Positions 30,379-37,429 of a DNA stretch of 40,620 nt are shown piece after piece. This DNA comes from Neolewinella lacunae (GTDB taxonomy: Bacteria; Bacteroidota; Bacteroidia; Chitinophagales; Saprospiraceae): assembly GCF_014349155.1 (NCBI RefSeq), contig NZ_JACSIT010000139.1:1-40620 (forward strand), given 5' to 3'. A program made the translations under genes and the position numbers. The notes beneath the pieces are model-generated. The model was given only the letters and a program-made list of their open reading frames with translations, ran no database searches and was not told the origin of the DNA. Within the stretch, counting starts at the first letter, position 1. Each line of letters starts with the position of its first letter.

Positions 30379-32655
30379 CTACCAGGCGTAACTCACCTGC
30401 AATTCCACGTTGCGGCCCGGCGCATCGGCAAAATACCGCTGCCGATCGAGGTAATCGCGGTAGGCCGTATTGAGCAGGTTTTGGGCGCTAAGACGCAGGT
30501 GCAGGGTTCGGTTGGACGGCAACGCGAGGTCCCGGCGGAGGGCCAAATCCAGCAAAGCGTAAGCGGGCGGCGGCGGCAGAAAATCTTGCTCCGGGTCCAG
30601 CCTTCCCTGCTCGGCCACCAATAAACTTTCGAGACTGATTTGCCAGCCGGCGGCGACGCGGCCGGGGTGGAAATGCACCGCCAGACGCAGGTTCGCCGGC
30701 GGCGTAAAGACCAGCGGCCGGCCCTCACTCCGGTTGGTGCCGTACACTACCGCCAGGCGCCCGTCGAGCTCCCACCGTGGCGCGGGCTGCCAGTAGGCCT
30801 GCAAGTTGCTGCCGTAAAGCAGAGCATCGCCAGCCCGGTAGAGGAAGAGCGGGAAGGCCCCGCGCACCGTCAGGCGAAACTCCGGCTGCGGCTCCAGAAA
30901 GATGAAATCCTGGATGGGCTGCACAAAAACGTTGGCGCTCAGGGTGGTGCTGGCGGTGGTGATGACCAGCCCCGCCGTCGTTTTCAGGGAGCGCTCGGGG
31001 GCCAGCGTCGCGTCGCCTTCCTCGATGCCACTGACGCCCTGGTGGAGGCCCTGGCTGTAGAGTTCGTTGATCTGCGGTGCACGTTGGCGCAGGGTCACGC
31101 CGGTCCGCAGGCTGGCCCGGGGCGTCAGCTGCCAGCGGGCCTCCACGCTGCCGCCCAAGGTGTGGAAGAGGTGATCGAAGCGCTCGATGCGGCGCGGCAG
31201 GTCGCGGCTGATGGTGATCGCCTCGTAGGCCTGGCGGTCGTAGCGCAGGCCCAGGTGGTACTGGAAGGCGGCCTTTTCGTGGTGGTAGGCCAGATAGGCG
31301 CTGCCCCGCTGGGCGTTGTAGTCGGGGATGAGGGGCAGGATGCCGGTGCCGGGCTGGTTGTCGTTTTCAGTCAGCTCGTACTGGAGGCTGGCGTCGAGGT
31401 GGCGGCCGGTGCCCAGCTCGCGGTGCCAGGTGCCTTCCAGCAGGTGGTTCCACTGCTGGAGGCTGAGGGCGGCCTGGTCGTCGCGGTCGCCGCGCCTGAC
31501 GTCAAACTCCTTGCGGTCGTTGAGTTGCCCGCCGTAGCGGAAGTTGAAGCGGTTATCGGGGTTGGGCCGAAACTCGGTCTCCGCCTTCAGCAGGTGGTGG
31601 CTGACGGTCTGGCGGGGGGAACCAATGTCGTAGCTGAAGTTCTCTTCGGTAAAGAAAGGCGCTTCGCGGTCGATGGCCAGCTGGAGATCCGTCAGGTTAC
31701 CGATGTGGGAGCCGCGCAGAACCCCAATCTCGGCGTTGAAGATGGAGTAGTAGAGGTGGCTCGTCCAGCGGGCGTCGTGGAAGCGCGTCAGTTGCAGGGC
31801 GGCGTTGGCTTCGCGGCGGCCGGTGTTGCGGAGGAAGTAGTCTGGCGTGCGCTGGTCGCCGCGCACCTTTCCCGTCGCGCTGAGGCGGTAGGCCGTCTTG
31901 CCCCCCCGGCTGAGGCGGGCGTTGAGGGTGTGGCCCAGGCCGTTGGACTGAAAGCCGTAGGCGACTTTGCCCGCCGCGCCTTCGTCTTCGCGTAAGGGGG
32001 CGGGCTCGATCAAGACGGTGGCTGCCACCGTTGGCCCGGCGTACCGGAGGGCTTCGACGCCCTCGACGACGCGGATGTAGGCCGCTACCCAGGAGTCGAT
32101 CTCCGGCGCGTGGTCATTGCCCCACTGCTGCCCGCTCTGGGCCACACCGTTGTTCTGGATGCTGAGGCGGTTGCCAAAAAGACCATCGTAAATGGGCTTC
32201 GCCGCCGCCGTACCCGTGCGCAGGGAACTGACCCCGGTGAGGCGCTCCAGGGCGTCGCCGAGCTGGGCCGTGGCCCGCAGGTCGAGTTGCTCGGAGTAGG
32301 TTGCAGCGTTGCGGGCCGTGACGGTGGCCGTTTCTGTGTAATTATCGTGGTGGTGCAGCAAGACGGTCAGCACCGTATCCCGCTGGAGGCGGAAAGACAA
32401 GGATTTGGGATCACAGCCGAGGTGGGAAAAACGCAGGGTTTCCATCCCCACCGGCAAACCCGTAAGGCGAAAGAAGCCCGCCGAATCCGCCTGCACGCCC
32501 CGGCCGCTTTTCTCCGCGTAGACCGTGGCGTAGCCCAGGGGTTCGAGGTCGTGCTCACCCAAGACGGTACCACTGACGGTGACGGGACCACCCTGCCCCC
32601 AGACGATGGCCGGAAGCAGGGCCAGAAAAAAACACCGGAACATCCACCGCGCCAT
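30379..32655 (-). CDS. TonB-dependent receptor, probably for zinc (ZnuD-like)
   Basis: A receptor of about 758 residues. A signal peptide is followed by a carboxypeptidase-regulatory-like domain (GTVLGEHDLEPLGYATVYAE), a His-containing segment (LLHHHDNYTETATV), a plug and a beta-barrel ending in an aromatic (LQVSYAW). The plug segment SGQQWGNDHAPEIDSWVAAY, followed by IRVVEGVEALRYAG, resembles the NDHA-type motif of ZnuD-like zinc receptors. The upstream lipoprotein gene and a divergent Fur/Zur regulator with a palindromic operator support metal-controlled uptake. ATG 32655 is 5 bp past the lipoprotein stop; a GTG at 32661 overlapping that stop is the alternative. Zinc rather than iron is inferred. 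Confidence 0.88.
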   Translation of the reverse strand: MARWMFRCFFLALLPAIVWGQGGPVTVSGTVLGEHDLEPLGYATVYAEKSGRGVQADSAGFFRLTGLPVGMETLRFSHLGCDPKSLSFRLQRDTVLTVLLHHHDNYTETATVTARNAATYSEQLDLRATAQLGDALERLTGVSSLRTGTAAAKPIYDGLFGNRLSIQNNGVAQSGQQWGNDHAPEIDSWVAAYIRVVEGVEALRYAGPTVAATVLIEPAPLREDEGAAGKVAYGFQSNGLGHTLNARLSRGGKTAYRLSATGKVRGDQRTPDYFLRNTGRREANAALQLTRFHDARWTSHLYYSIFNAEIGVLRGSHIGNLTDLQLAIDREAPFFTEENFSYDIGSPRQTVSHHLLKAETEFRPNPDNRFNFRYGGQLNDRKEFDVRRGDRDDQAALSLQQWNHLLEGTWHRELGTGRHLDASLQYELTENDNQPGTGILPLIPDYNAQRGSAYLAYHHEKAAFQYHLGLRYDRQAYEAITISRDLPRRIERFDHLFHTLGGSVEARWQLTPRASLRTGVTLRQRAPQINELYSQGLHQGVSGIEEGDATLAPERSLKTTAGLVITTASTTLSANVFVQPIQDFIFLEPQPEFRLTVRGAFPLFLYRAGDALLYGSNLQAYWQPAPRWELDGRLAVVYGTNRSEGRPLVFTPPANLRLAVHFHPGRVAAGWQISLESLLVAEQGRLDPEQDFLPPPPAYALLDLALRRDLALPSNRTLHLRLSAQNLLNTAYRDYLDRQRYFADAPGRNVELQVSYAW

Positions 32656-32660
32656 GCCCA

Positions 32661-33212
32661 CTACTGGATGCTGACGGGGAAGGTCACTTCGGCGTCCGTA
32701 CTGCCGCCCGCCGGAGCAGGGTTGCCAATGGTTGCACCCGCCGCTTTGTTGGGTTCGTGGAGCAGGGTAACGGTCAGGCTCCCCGTGCCCGCTACGCCGG
32801 TGGTGACGTTGACGTTCAGGCCCAGGGGTTGGTTCTGGGCGTCAACGTCGTTGTAAGTAACGGTCATATCGAGGCCACTGCTGACCTGGTAAAAGATCTG
32901 GTGCTCCTCCCCTTCGGCGAGGATTTCCGCGTCGATGCTGCCCTCCGGACTGCCAAAAGACACCATCCCGCGGTAGCTGGCGTTGGCCTGTAAAGTGCCC
33001 GTAGTGCTGAAAGAAGGGGCCGCCCCGCCGTCGCCGTCGGGGTCCGAAAAGCCGAAGGTGACCGTTTCCTGCGGACCATTGGGGAACAGTGTCAAAGTGA
33101 CCGAAGTGATGAGTTCTTCCTCGTTCTCGATGATGGGATCTTCATCCTCCACACAGGCCGTTACTACCAATAACAGGGCAAAGGAGAGCAGCAGGAGAAA
33201 TTTATTGGACAT
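32661..33212 (-). CDS. Lipoprotein co-transcribed with metal receptor
   Basis: A 183-residue lipoprotein (MSNKFLLLLSFALLLVVTAC, lipobox VTAC). The mature protein is acidic at its start (VEDEDPIIENEEEL) and then wholly beta-rich, with an Asp/Gly-rich loop (GFSDPDGDGGAAPS) of a kind that can bind divalent metal. No named domain is recognised. It is the first gene of a two-gene unit with the TonB receptor and probably works with it at the outer membrane, as a surface capture or accessory lipoprotein. That role is inferred from context. Confidence 0.82.
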   Translation of the reverse strand: MSNKFLLLLSFALLLVVTACVEDEDPIIENEEELITSVTLTLFPNGPQETVTFGFSDPDGDGGAAPSFSTTGTLQANASYRGMVSFGSPEGSIDAEILAEGEEHQIFYQVSSGLDMTVTYNDVDAQNQPLGLNVNVTTGVAGTGSLTVTLLHEPNKAAGATIGNPAPAGGSTDAEVTFPVSIQ

Positions 33213-33230
33213 GTTTTTTTCAATTTCGGC

Positions 33231-33263
33231 ACAAGATATGGGCAGGAATCCATATTATTGCAA
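33231..33263 (-). promoter_or_regulatory. Promoter of lipoprotein-receptor operon
   Basis: The minus strand reads TTG (33261-33263) and TATCTTGT (33231-33238), with a 22-bp spacer. The match to TAnnTTTG is imperfect. The -33 element lies inside the palindromic operator. Confidence 0.5.
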
Positions 33264-33278
33264 TTAAGTCGCAATAAT
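33254..33278. promoter_or_regulatory. Candidate Zur/Fur operator
   Basis: ATTATTGC (33254-33261) and GCAATAAT (33271-33278) are perfect inverted 8-mers with a 9-bp spacer, between the Fur/Zur gene and the receptor operon. A regulator bound here would cover the -33 of the minus-strand promoter and could also control its own gene. Confidence 0.65.
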
Positions 33279-33304
33279 TGACGCGGCATCATCAGCTCCT
33301 GCCC

Positions 33305-33682
33305 ATGAAGCGTCGTAATACCCCCACCAAGGCTGCTGTCCTTTCTTTGCTGGCCGGTGCAGACTCCGCCATGAGCCACGATATGTTGCTGGAGATGCTG
33401 GAAGATAGCGTAGACCGGGCCACGATTTACCGCATCCTCAACCGCTTTTGCGCTGACGGGGTGGTGCACCGCGTCCTCGCCGACGATGGCAAGCAGTACT
33501 TCGCTCTCTGCGAAGACTGTGCGCAGCAAACGGAACATTCCCACAATCATTTTCACTTCCGCTGCCTGACCTGTTCCCGCGTGGAATGCCTCGGCACGGA
33601 GGTTTCCGTCAACCTGCCCAGCGGCTACCGCGCGGAGAATTTTAATGGGGTGATTTCGGGGGTTTGTAGTCGGTGTGGTTGA
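33305..33682 (+). CDS. Fur/Zur-family metalloregulator
   Basis: A 125-residue regulator. The N-terminal winged helix contains RRNTPTKAAVLSLLAGADSA and the recognition-helix segment VDRATIYRILNRFCADGVVH. The C-terminal dimerisation domain has the His-rich HSHNHFHFRC metal site and two CxxC pairs (CLTC and CSRC) that bind structural zinc. I chose the ATG at 33305, matching the usual start of the family. Its divergent position next to a ZnuD-like receptor favours Zur. Some Bacteroidota Fur-type proteins are not yet assigned to a metal, so Zur is inferred. Confidence 0.9.
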   Translation: MKRRNTPTKAAVLSLLAGADSAMSHDMLLEMLEDSVDRATIYRILNRFCADGVVHRVLADDGKQYFALCEDCAQQTEHSHNHFHFRCLTCSRVECLGTEVSVNLPSGYRAENFNGVISGVCSRCG

Positions 33683-33724
33683 AACTGCACACCAAAGTGT
33701 AAGTAAATATCAAAACACAAAACC

Positions 33725-33829
33725 ATGATTTTTTACGCAAGCGAGTTTTTAGTCATCGGCCTGGTAGTGCTCCTCTTATTAGCGGCATTCCTCCTGTTGT
33801 TCAGGTACCTACGCAAAGATCAACTATGA
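33725..33829 (+). CDS. Tiny single-pass membrane protein
   Basis: A 34-residue ORF (MIFYASEFLVIGLVVLLLLA ... RYLRKDQL) made of one transmembrane helix with a basic cytoplasmic end, following the positive-inside rule. It lies 42 bp past the Fur/Zur stop, after an AT-rich leader typical of starts in this window. Its composition and position suggest a real small protein, but there is no homology evidence. Nothing else is seen in 33830-34122 except a hairpin. Confidence 0.5.
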   Translation: MIFYASEFLVIGLVVLLLLAAFLLLFRYLRKDQL

Positions 33830-33950
33830 TCGCTGGGGAACATGACAAGTCCTCAATACGGCGCATCCCAGTGGGACAGATTATAAGAAGAGGAAAGACC
33901 GGACGCCCGCAGGAACCCCCAAACCCTTCCGCTCCGCTCCAGGGTGTGGA

Positions 33951-34008
33951 GGCACGCTACGGGGACCTGCACTACGGGTTCCTCGGGGCTAGGCCCCCGT
34001 AGCGTGCC
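33951..34008. repeat. Inverted repeat, 14-bp perfect arms
   Basis: ggcacgctacgggg (33951-33964) pairs with ccccgtagcgtgcc (33995-34008) around a 30-nt loop containing ctacggg. It may be a dispersed element or the terminator of minus-strand prfC readthrough; no T run is present. Confidence 0.7.
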
Positions 34009-34122
34009 CCGCCCACCAGTTAACTCAACCGAACGGAGATACTTTGCAGCGGGGTACCTGCGGGCGTCCGCACCATCCTTTTATTTCAAATCTGGGGGTG
34101 CCCAGGCTTCCCTCCGCTTTAT

Positions 34123-35709
34123 CTAAAACTCACTAGTAGCGTGAAATTCAATTTCCGGGTGGTTGTCCTTCGCCATTTGGAGGGTCCAGGCCGAATCGGC
34201 GAGGTAGACCAGTCGCCCCTCCTTATCCTGGGCGATGTGTTGCCGGCGGCGTTCGCGGAAGGCCTGGAGAGCGGCGGGGTCTTTGGCCGTCACCCAGAGG
34301 GCCTTGTGGAGGCTGATGCCTTCGTACTGCACAGTAGCGCCGTATTCGTGTTCGAGGCGGTACTGGATGACGTCGAACTGGAGGGCACCGACCGTCCCGA
34401 TGATCTGGGCGTTATCCACCTCGCGGGTGAAGAGCTGGGCGACGCCTTCGTCCATCAGCTGGTCGAGGCCCTTGGCCAGCTGCTTGGATTTGAGCGGATC
34501 GCCGTTATAGACGCGGCGGAACTGCTCGGGGCTGAAGCTGGGGATGCCCTTGAAGTGGAGCTCTTCGCCGGCCGTGAGGGTGTCGCCGATTTTGAAGTTG
34601 CCCGAGTCGTAAAGGCCAACGACGTCGCCCGCGTAAGCTTCGTCAATGACCTCCTTGCGGTCGGCCATGAAGCTGGTGGGGTTGGCGAACTTCATCTTTC
34701 GGTTCTGGCGGACGTGCAGGTAATTGGTATTCCGCTCAAAAGTACCGGAGCAGATGCGCAGGAAGGCGATGCGGTCGCGGTGCCGGGGGTCCATGTTGGC
34801 GTGGATCTTGAAGACGAAGCCCGAGAAATTGTCTTCGTTGGGTTGTACGGCCCGCTCCTCGGCCGCGCGGGGCCGGGGCTCGGGGGCAATGCGGACGAAG
34901 CAGTCCAGAAGTTCCTTGACGCCAAAGTTGTTGACGGCCGAGCCAAAAAAGACGGGGCTGATGACTTGCTGGAGATAGTCGTTGCGGTCGAAATCGGGGT
35001 AGATTTCCTTAATCATCGTGGTTTCCGCGCGGAGTTCTGCGGCAGCGGCCTTGCCAATCAGCTTATCGAGGTCGGGATCTTCCAGGTCCGTAAACTCAAT
35101 CGTCTCTTCGGGGCGGCCCTGCTTGTTGTCGGGGCGGAACAGGACGAGGCGCTGCTCGAAAATGTTGTACACGCCCTGGAAACGATCGCCCATGCCCACC
35201 GGCCAACTCAGGGGGGTGCAGGGGAGTTGTAGTTTTTGCTCGATTTCGTCGAGGAGGTCAAAACTTTCCTTGCCGGGGCGGTCCATTTTGTTGACGAAGA
35301 CGATGATGGGGGTTTTGCGCATGCGGCAAACCTCCACGAGTTTTTCCGTCTGTTCCTCCACGCCCTTGGCTACGTCAATGACTACAATTACGCTGTCCAC
35401 GGCCGTCAGGGTCCGGTAGGTATCTTCGGCAAAGTCTTTGTGGCCGGGGGTATCGAGGATATTGATTTTCTTGTCGTCGTAGTCAAAAGCCATGACGGAG
35501 GTGGCTACCGAAATGCCCCGCTGCCGTTCGATCTCCATAAAGTCGGAGGTCGTACTTTTTTTGATCTTGTTGCTCTTGACGGCCCCGGCGACCTGGATGG
35601 CTCCGCCGAAGAGCAGGAGCTTCTCGGTCAGGGTGGTCTTGCCAGCGTCGGGGTGAGCAACGATGCCGAAGGTGCGGCGGCGGGCGATTTCTGTCTTCTG
35701 CGTACTCAT
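34123..35709 (-). CDS. prfC: Peptide chain release factor 3
   Basis: A 528-residue translational GTPase that recycles RF1/RF2 from the ribosome after termination. GTPase motifs are AHPDAGKTTLTEKLL (G1), DFMEIERQRGISVATSVM (G2), DTPGHKDFAEDTYR (G3) and FVNKMDRPGK (G4). The RF3-specific region includes PLSWPVGMGDRFQGVYN. The length equals that of the known family. I chose ATG 35709; the longer frame runs back into the tRNA-Thr promoter region. It stands alone on its strand. Confidence 0.96.
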   Translation of the reverse strand: MSTQKTEIARRRTFGIVAHPDAGKTTLTEKLLLFGGAIQVAGAVKSNKIKKSTTSDFMEIERQRGISVATSVMAFDYDDKKINILDTPGHKDFAEDTYRTLTAVDSVIVVIDVAKGVEEQTEKLVEVCRMRKTPIIVFVNKMDRPGKESFDLLDEIEQKLQLPCTPLSWPVGMGDRFQGVYNIFEQRLVLFRPDNKQGRPEETIEFTDLEDPDLDKLIGKAAAAELRAETTMIKEIYPDFDRNDYLQQVISPVFFGSAVNNFGVKELLDCFVRIAPEPRPRAAEERAVQPNEDNFSGFVFKIHANMDPRHRDRIAFLRICSGTFERNTNYLHVRQNRKMKFANPTSFMADRKEVIDEAYAGDVVGLYDSGNFKIGDTLTAGEELHFKGIPSFSPEQFRRVYNGDPLKSKQLAKGLDQLMDEGVAQLFTREVDNAQIIGTVGALQFDVIQYRLEHEYGATVQYEGISLHKALWVTAKDPAALQAFRERRRQHIAQDKEGRLVYLADSAWTLQMAKDNHPEIEFHATSEF

Positions 35710-35812
35710 AAGCGGCCGCAAAGGTAGTGCATTGCCGGGCTTGGTGGCAGGCAGACGGACGAAAGGCGGGCCACAGGGTAAAACTTTTTTTCTTGCCTTT
35801 GGGGACGGAGGC

Positions 35813-35843
35813 TTGGGCAAATCCCGGTGCGGGTTTATCTTTG
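35813..35843 (+). promoter_or_regulatory. Promoter of tRNA-Thr
   Basis: TTG at 35813-35815 and TATCTTTG at 35836-35843 (20-bp spacer), 15 bp before the tRNA. The layout closely matches the tRNA-Lys promoter. Confidence 0.75.
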
Positions 35844-35858
35844 CGGCCCGCTGTAGCA

Positions 35859-35934
35859 GCCACCCTAGCTCAGTTGGTAGAGCAATTCATTCGTAATGAA
35901 TAGGTCGTCGGTTCGAGTCCGATGGGTGGCTCCA
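35859..35934 (+). tRNA. tRNA-Thr (CGU)
   Basis: The cloverleaf is complete. Acceptor arms gccaccc and gggtggc pair. The anticodon stem attca/tgaat encloses loop ttcgtaa with anticodon CGT. The T-arm contains ggttcgagtcc. CCA is encoded after discriminator T, unlike in the tRNA-Lys gene. Confidence 0.96.
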
Positions 35935-35935
35935 C

Positions 35936-35975
35936 AAAAAAGCCCCTTCCCGTATTCCGGCGAAGGGGCTTTTTC
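35936..35975 (+). terminator. Rho-independent terminator after tRNA-Thr
   Basis: aaaaagccccttc pairs with gaaggggcttttt across a short loop, directly after the tRNA CCA. Confidence 0.88.
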
Positions 35976-36043
35976 TTTGGTTTCTGGGTACGCTTTCCTT
36001 GCGCCCTATCCATTCTCTCAGCTTCCTTTGCTCCCTGTCTTTT

Positions 36044-36089
36044 CTCCCCCCTCCGGGGGGCCGGGGGGGAGCACCTGCGGCCGCGCCCT
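36044..36089 (-). repeat. Dispersed GCAGGTGC-poly(C) repeat, full copy F
   Basis: Inverted full-length member of the family (right block ctccggggggccgggggg, left block gcacctgcggccgcgccc). It is nearly identical to 21076-21119 and 8661-8704. It ends 15 bp before the stop of the next minus-strand gene. Confidence 0.88.
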
Positions 36090-36104
36090 ACTTAAAAAAG
36101 CTGG

Positions 36105-36347
36105 CTAGTATTTGTGCAGTTTGCTGTTGGTTGGGCTTTGGCCCCGGCGCAAAAAAATCAGCAAAACGACCAGGATGGCCGCCACCAGGCCGATCCACAG
36201 CACCGGCCCGTCGAGCCAGGAGGGTGGCACCTTGGTAGAGGGAGCGTTGACGTCGTAGGGTCCGCCTTCCGTCTGCCCCAGCAGGGTAAAGGCCGCGAGC
36301 AGCAGCAGGAAAAAGAGGAAACTGGTTTTATTGATGATCAGTCGCAT
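36105..36347 (-). CDS. Small membrane protein with signal peptide
   Basis: An 80-residue protein. An N-terminal signal (about residues 7-24, TSFLFFLLLLAAFTLLGQ) is followed by a short exported loop (TEGGPYDVNAPSTKVPPSWL). A transmembrane helix (about residues 47-66, PVLWIGLVAAILVVLLIFL) and a basic cytoplasmic tail (RRGQSPTNSKLHKY) complete it. No named family is recognised. It is separated by 76 bp from the DUF1328 gene, on the same strand. Confidence 0.7.
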   Translation of the reverse strand: MRLIINKTSFLFFLLLLAAFTLLGQTEGGPYDVNAPSTKVPPSWLDGPVLWIGLVAAILVVLLIFLRRGQSPTNSKLHKY

Positions 36348-36423
36348 GATGGGATAAATTGAGAAGCCGTAGCCGCACGGGAGAGCGCGGGTACGGCTTC
36401 ATGTTCGTTGGTTGCGAGGTGGT

Positions 36424-36588
36424 TTATGCCTTTTTCACCAAGCCTGAGATGAGGCTTACGACGAGCAAGACGATAAAGATGTAGAACAGAATCTTGGCGA
36501 TTCCGGCCATGGCACCGGCTACTCCGCCGAATCCGAGAAAAGCGGCGATGATGGCAACAATAAAAAAGATCAGGGCGTAACGTAACAT
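36424..36588 (-). CDS. DUF1328 (YtjA-like) small membrane protein
   Basis: A 54-residue protein ([20 protein letters not shown] then [20 protein letters not shown]) with two transmembrane helices and a Gly-rich turn. This is the complete DUF1328/YtjA family, whose members are small stress-related membrane proteins of unknown function. I chose the ATG at 36588, which gives the usual family N-terminus; the longer frame adds 16 unrelated residues. Confidence 0.9.
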   Translation of the reverse strand: MLRYALIFFIVAIIAAFLGFGGVAGAMAGIAKILFYIFIVLLVVSLISGLVKKA

Positions 36589-36732
36589 GGTTATCTGGAT
36601 TTGGTTGGGTAATGTAATGAAGTGCTTTTCAGTCACTTATGAAAACTACAACGGAAGCCTGGTTTGCGGTGTTCGCTGCCCCGTATTTTTTTCCCACAAC
36701 CGCAGGGCAACTGCGGCCGTTGGGGCTTGGGT

Positions 36733-37329
36733 ATGACGACTTATCCCGAGAACCTGATTTTCCAGGAGGTGCCCCCGGGGCCGCTGCGCGCCTGGTTTGC
36801 GGAAGTCCTGGCCGCCTACCCCGCCCTGGCTGGCCGCACCATTTACCTCCGCCAGGCCGCCATTGCCCGCAGCACCATGCGCGCCCAGCCGGTGATCAAC
36901 CGCCGCTTTTTCCGCCGCGCCACCCGCGAATACCGCATTGACATCAGCAACCACCTGACGGTGACGAACCACGTGCGCGTGCAGGAACTCCCCAAAGCCG
37001 TTGTCGCAGGCTGGTTTGCCCACGAACTGGGGCACGTCATGGACTTTCTCGACCGCCCCCTGCTGGGCATGATCAGTTTCGGGCTGCGCTACGCCCTTTG
37101 GTCTCCCTACCTCAGGAAGGCGGAGCGGCGGGCCGATACTTTTGCCATCCGCCACGGCTTCGGGCGCGAGATTGTGGCCACCAAGCAGTACCTTTTTGCC
37201 CACACCACCCTCCCTCAGCGCTACAAAAAACGCCTGCGGAAATACTACCTCTCCGCCGACGAAATCGAGGGTCTCATTCTCGACTGGGAAGAAAAGCGGC
37301 AACTGCACTCACGGATTGCGGAGGTGTAG
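36733..37329 (+). CDS. HExxH metallopeptidase-like protein
   Basis: A 198-residue protein. The zinc-binding motif HELGH is in VAGWFAHELGHVMDFLDRPL, and a downstream acidic motif (KAERRADTFAIRHGFG) fits the third ligand of M48-like gluzincins. A central weakly hydrophobic segment (LLGMISFGLRYALW) could be membrane-associated. No signal peptide is seen, so it is probably cytoplasmic. I chose ATG 36733; an in-frame TTG upstream adds residues with no similarity to the core. It is a plausible protease, but the substrate is unknown and activity is not assured. Confidence 0.78.
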   Translation: MTTYPENLIFQEVPPGPLRAWFAEVLAAYPALAGRTIYLRQAAIARSTMRAQPVINRRFFRRATREYRIDISNHLTVTNHVRVQELPKAVVAGWFAHELGHVMDFLDRPLLGMISFGLRYALWSPYLRKAERRADTFAIRHGFGREIVATKQYLFAHTTLPQRYKKRLRKYYLSADEIEGLILDWEEKRQLHSRIAEV

Positions 37330-37417
37330 CACGCCAGCGGAAGAGGGTGCGCCCCTGCTGCGGCTCCCTCCCTGCTCCTTCTCCCAAAAGCGTCCTTTCG
37401 CCCAGCCGCGCGCGGGC

Positions 37418-37425
37418 TACCTTTG
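37418..37425 (+). promoter_or_regulatory. -7 box (TACCTTTG) for leaderless transcript
   Basis: TACCTTTG ends 4 bp before the glycosyltransferase ATG. With the usual spacing the transcript would start at or next to the A of the ATG, giving a leaderless mRNA. Confidence 0.5.
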
Positions 37426-37429
37426 CCCC

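Noticed and set aside
37142-37429. 96-residue upstream extension of the glycosyltransferase
   Set aside because: It overlaps the metallopeptidase-like gene in another frame. The ATG at 37430 directly precedes the first membrane helix and follows a -7 box.
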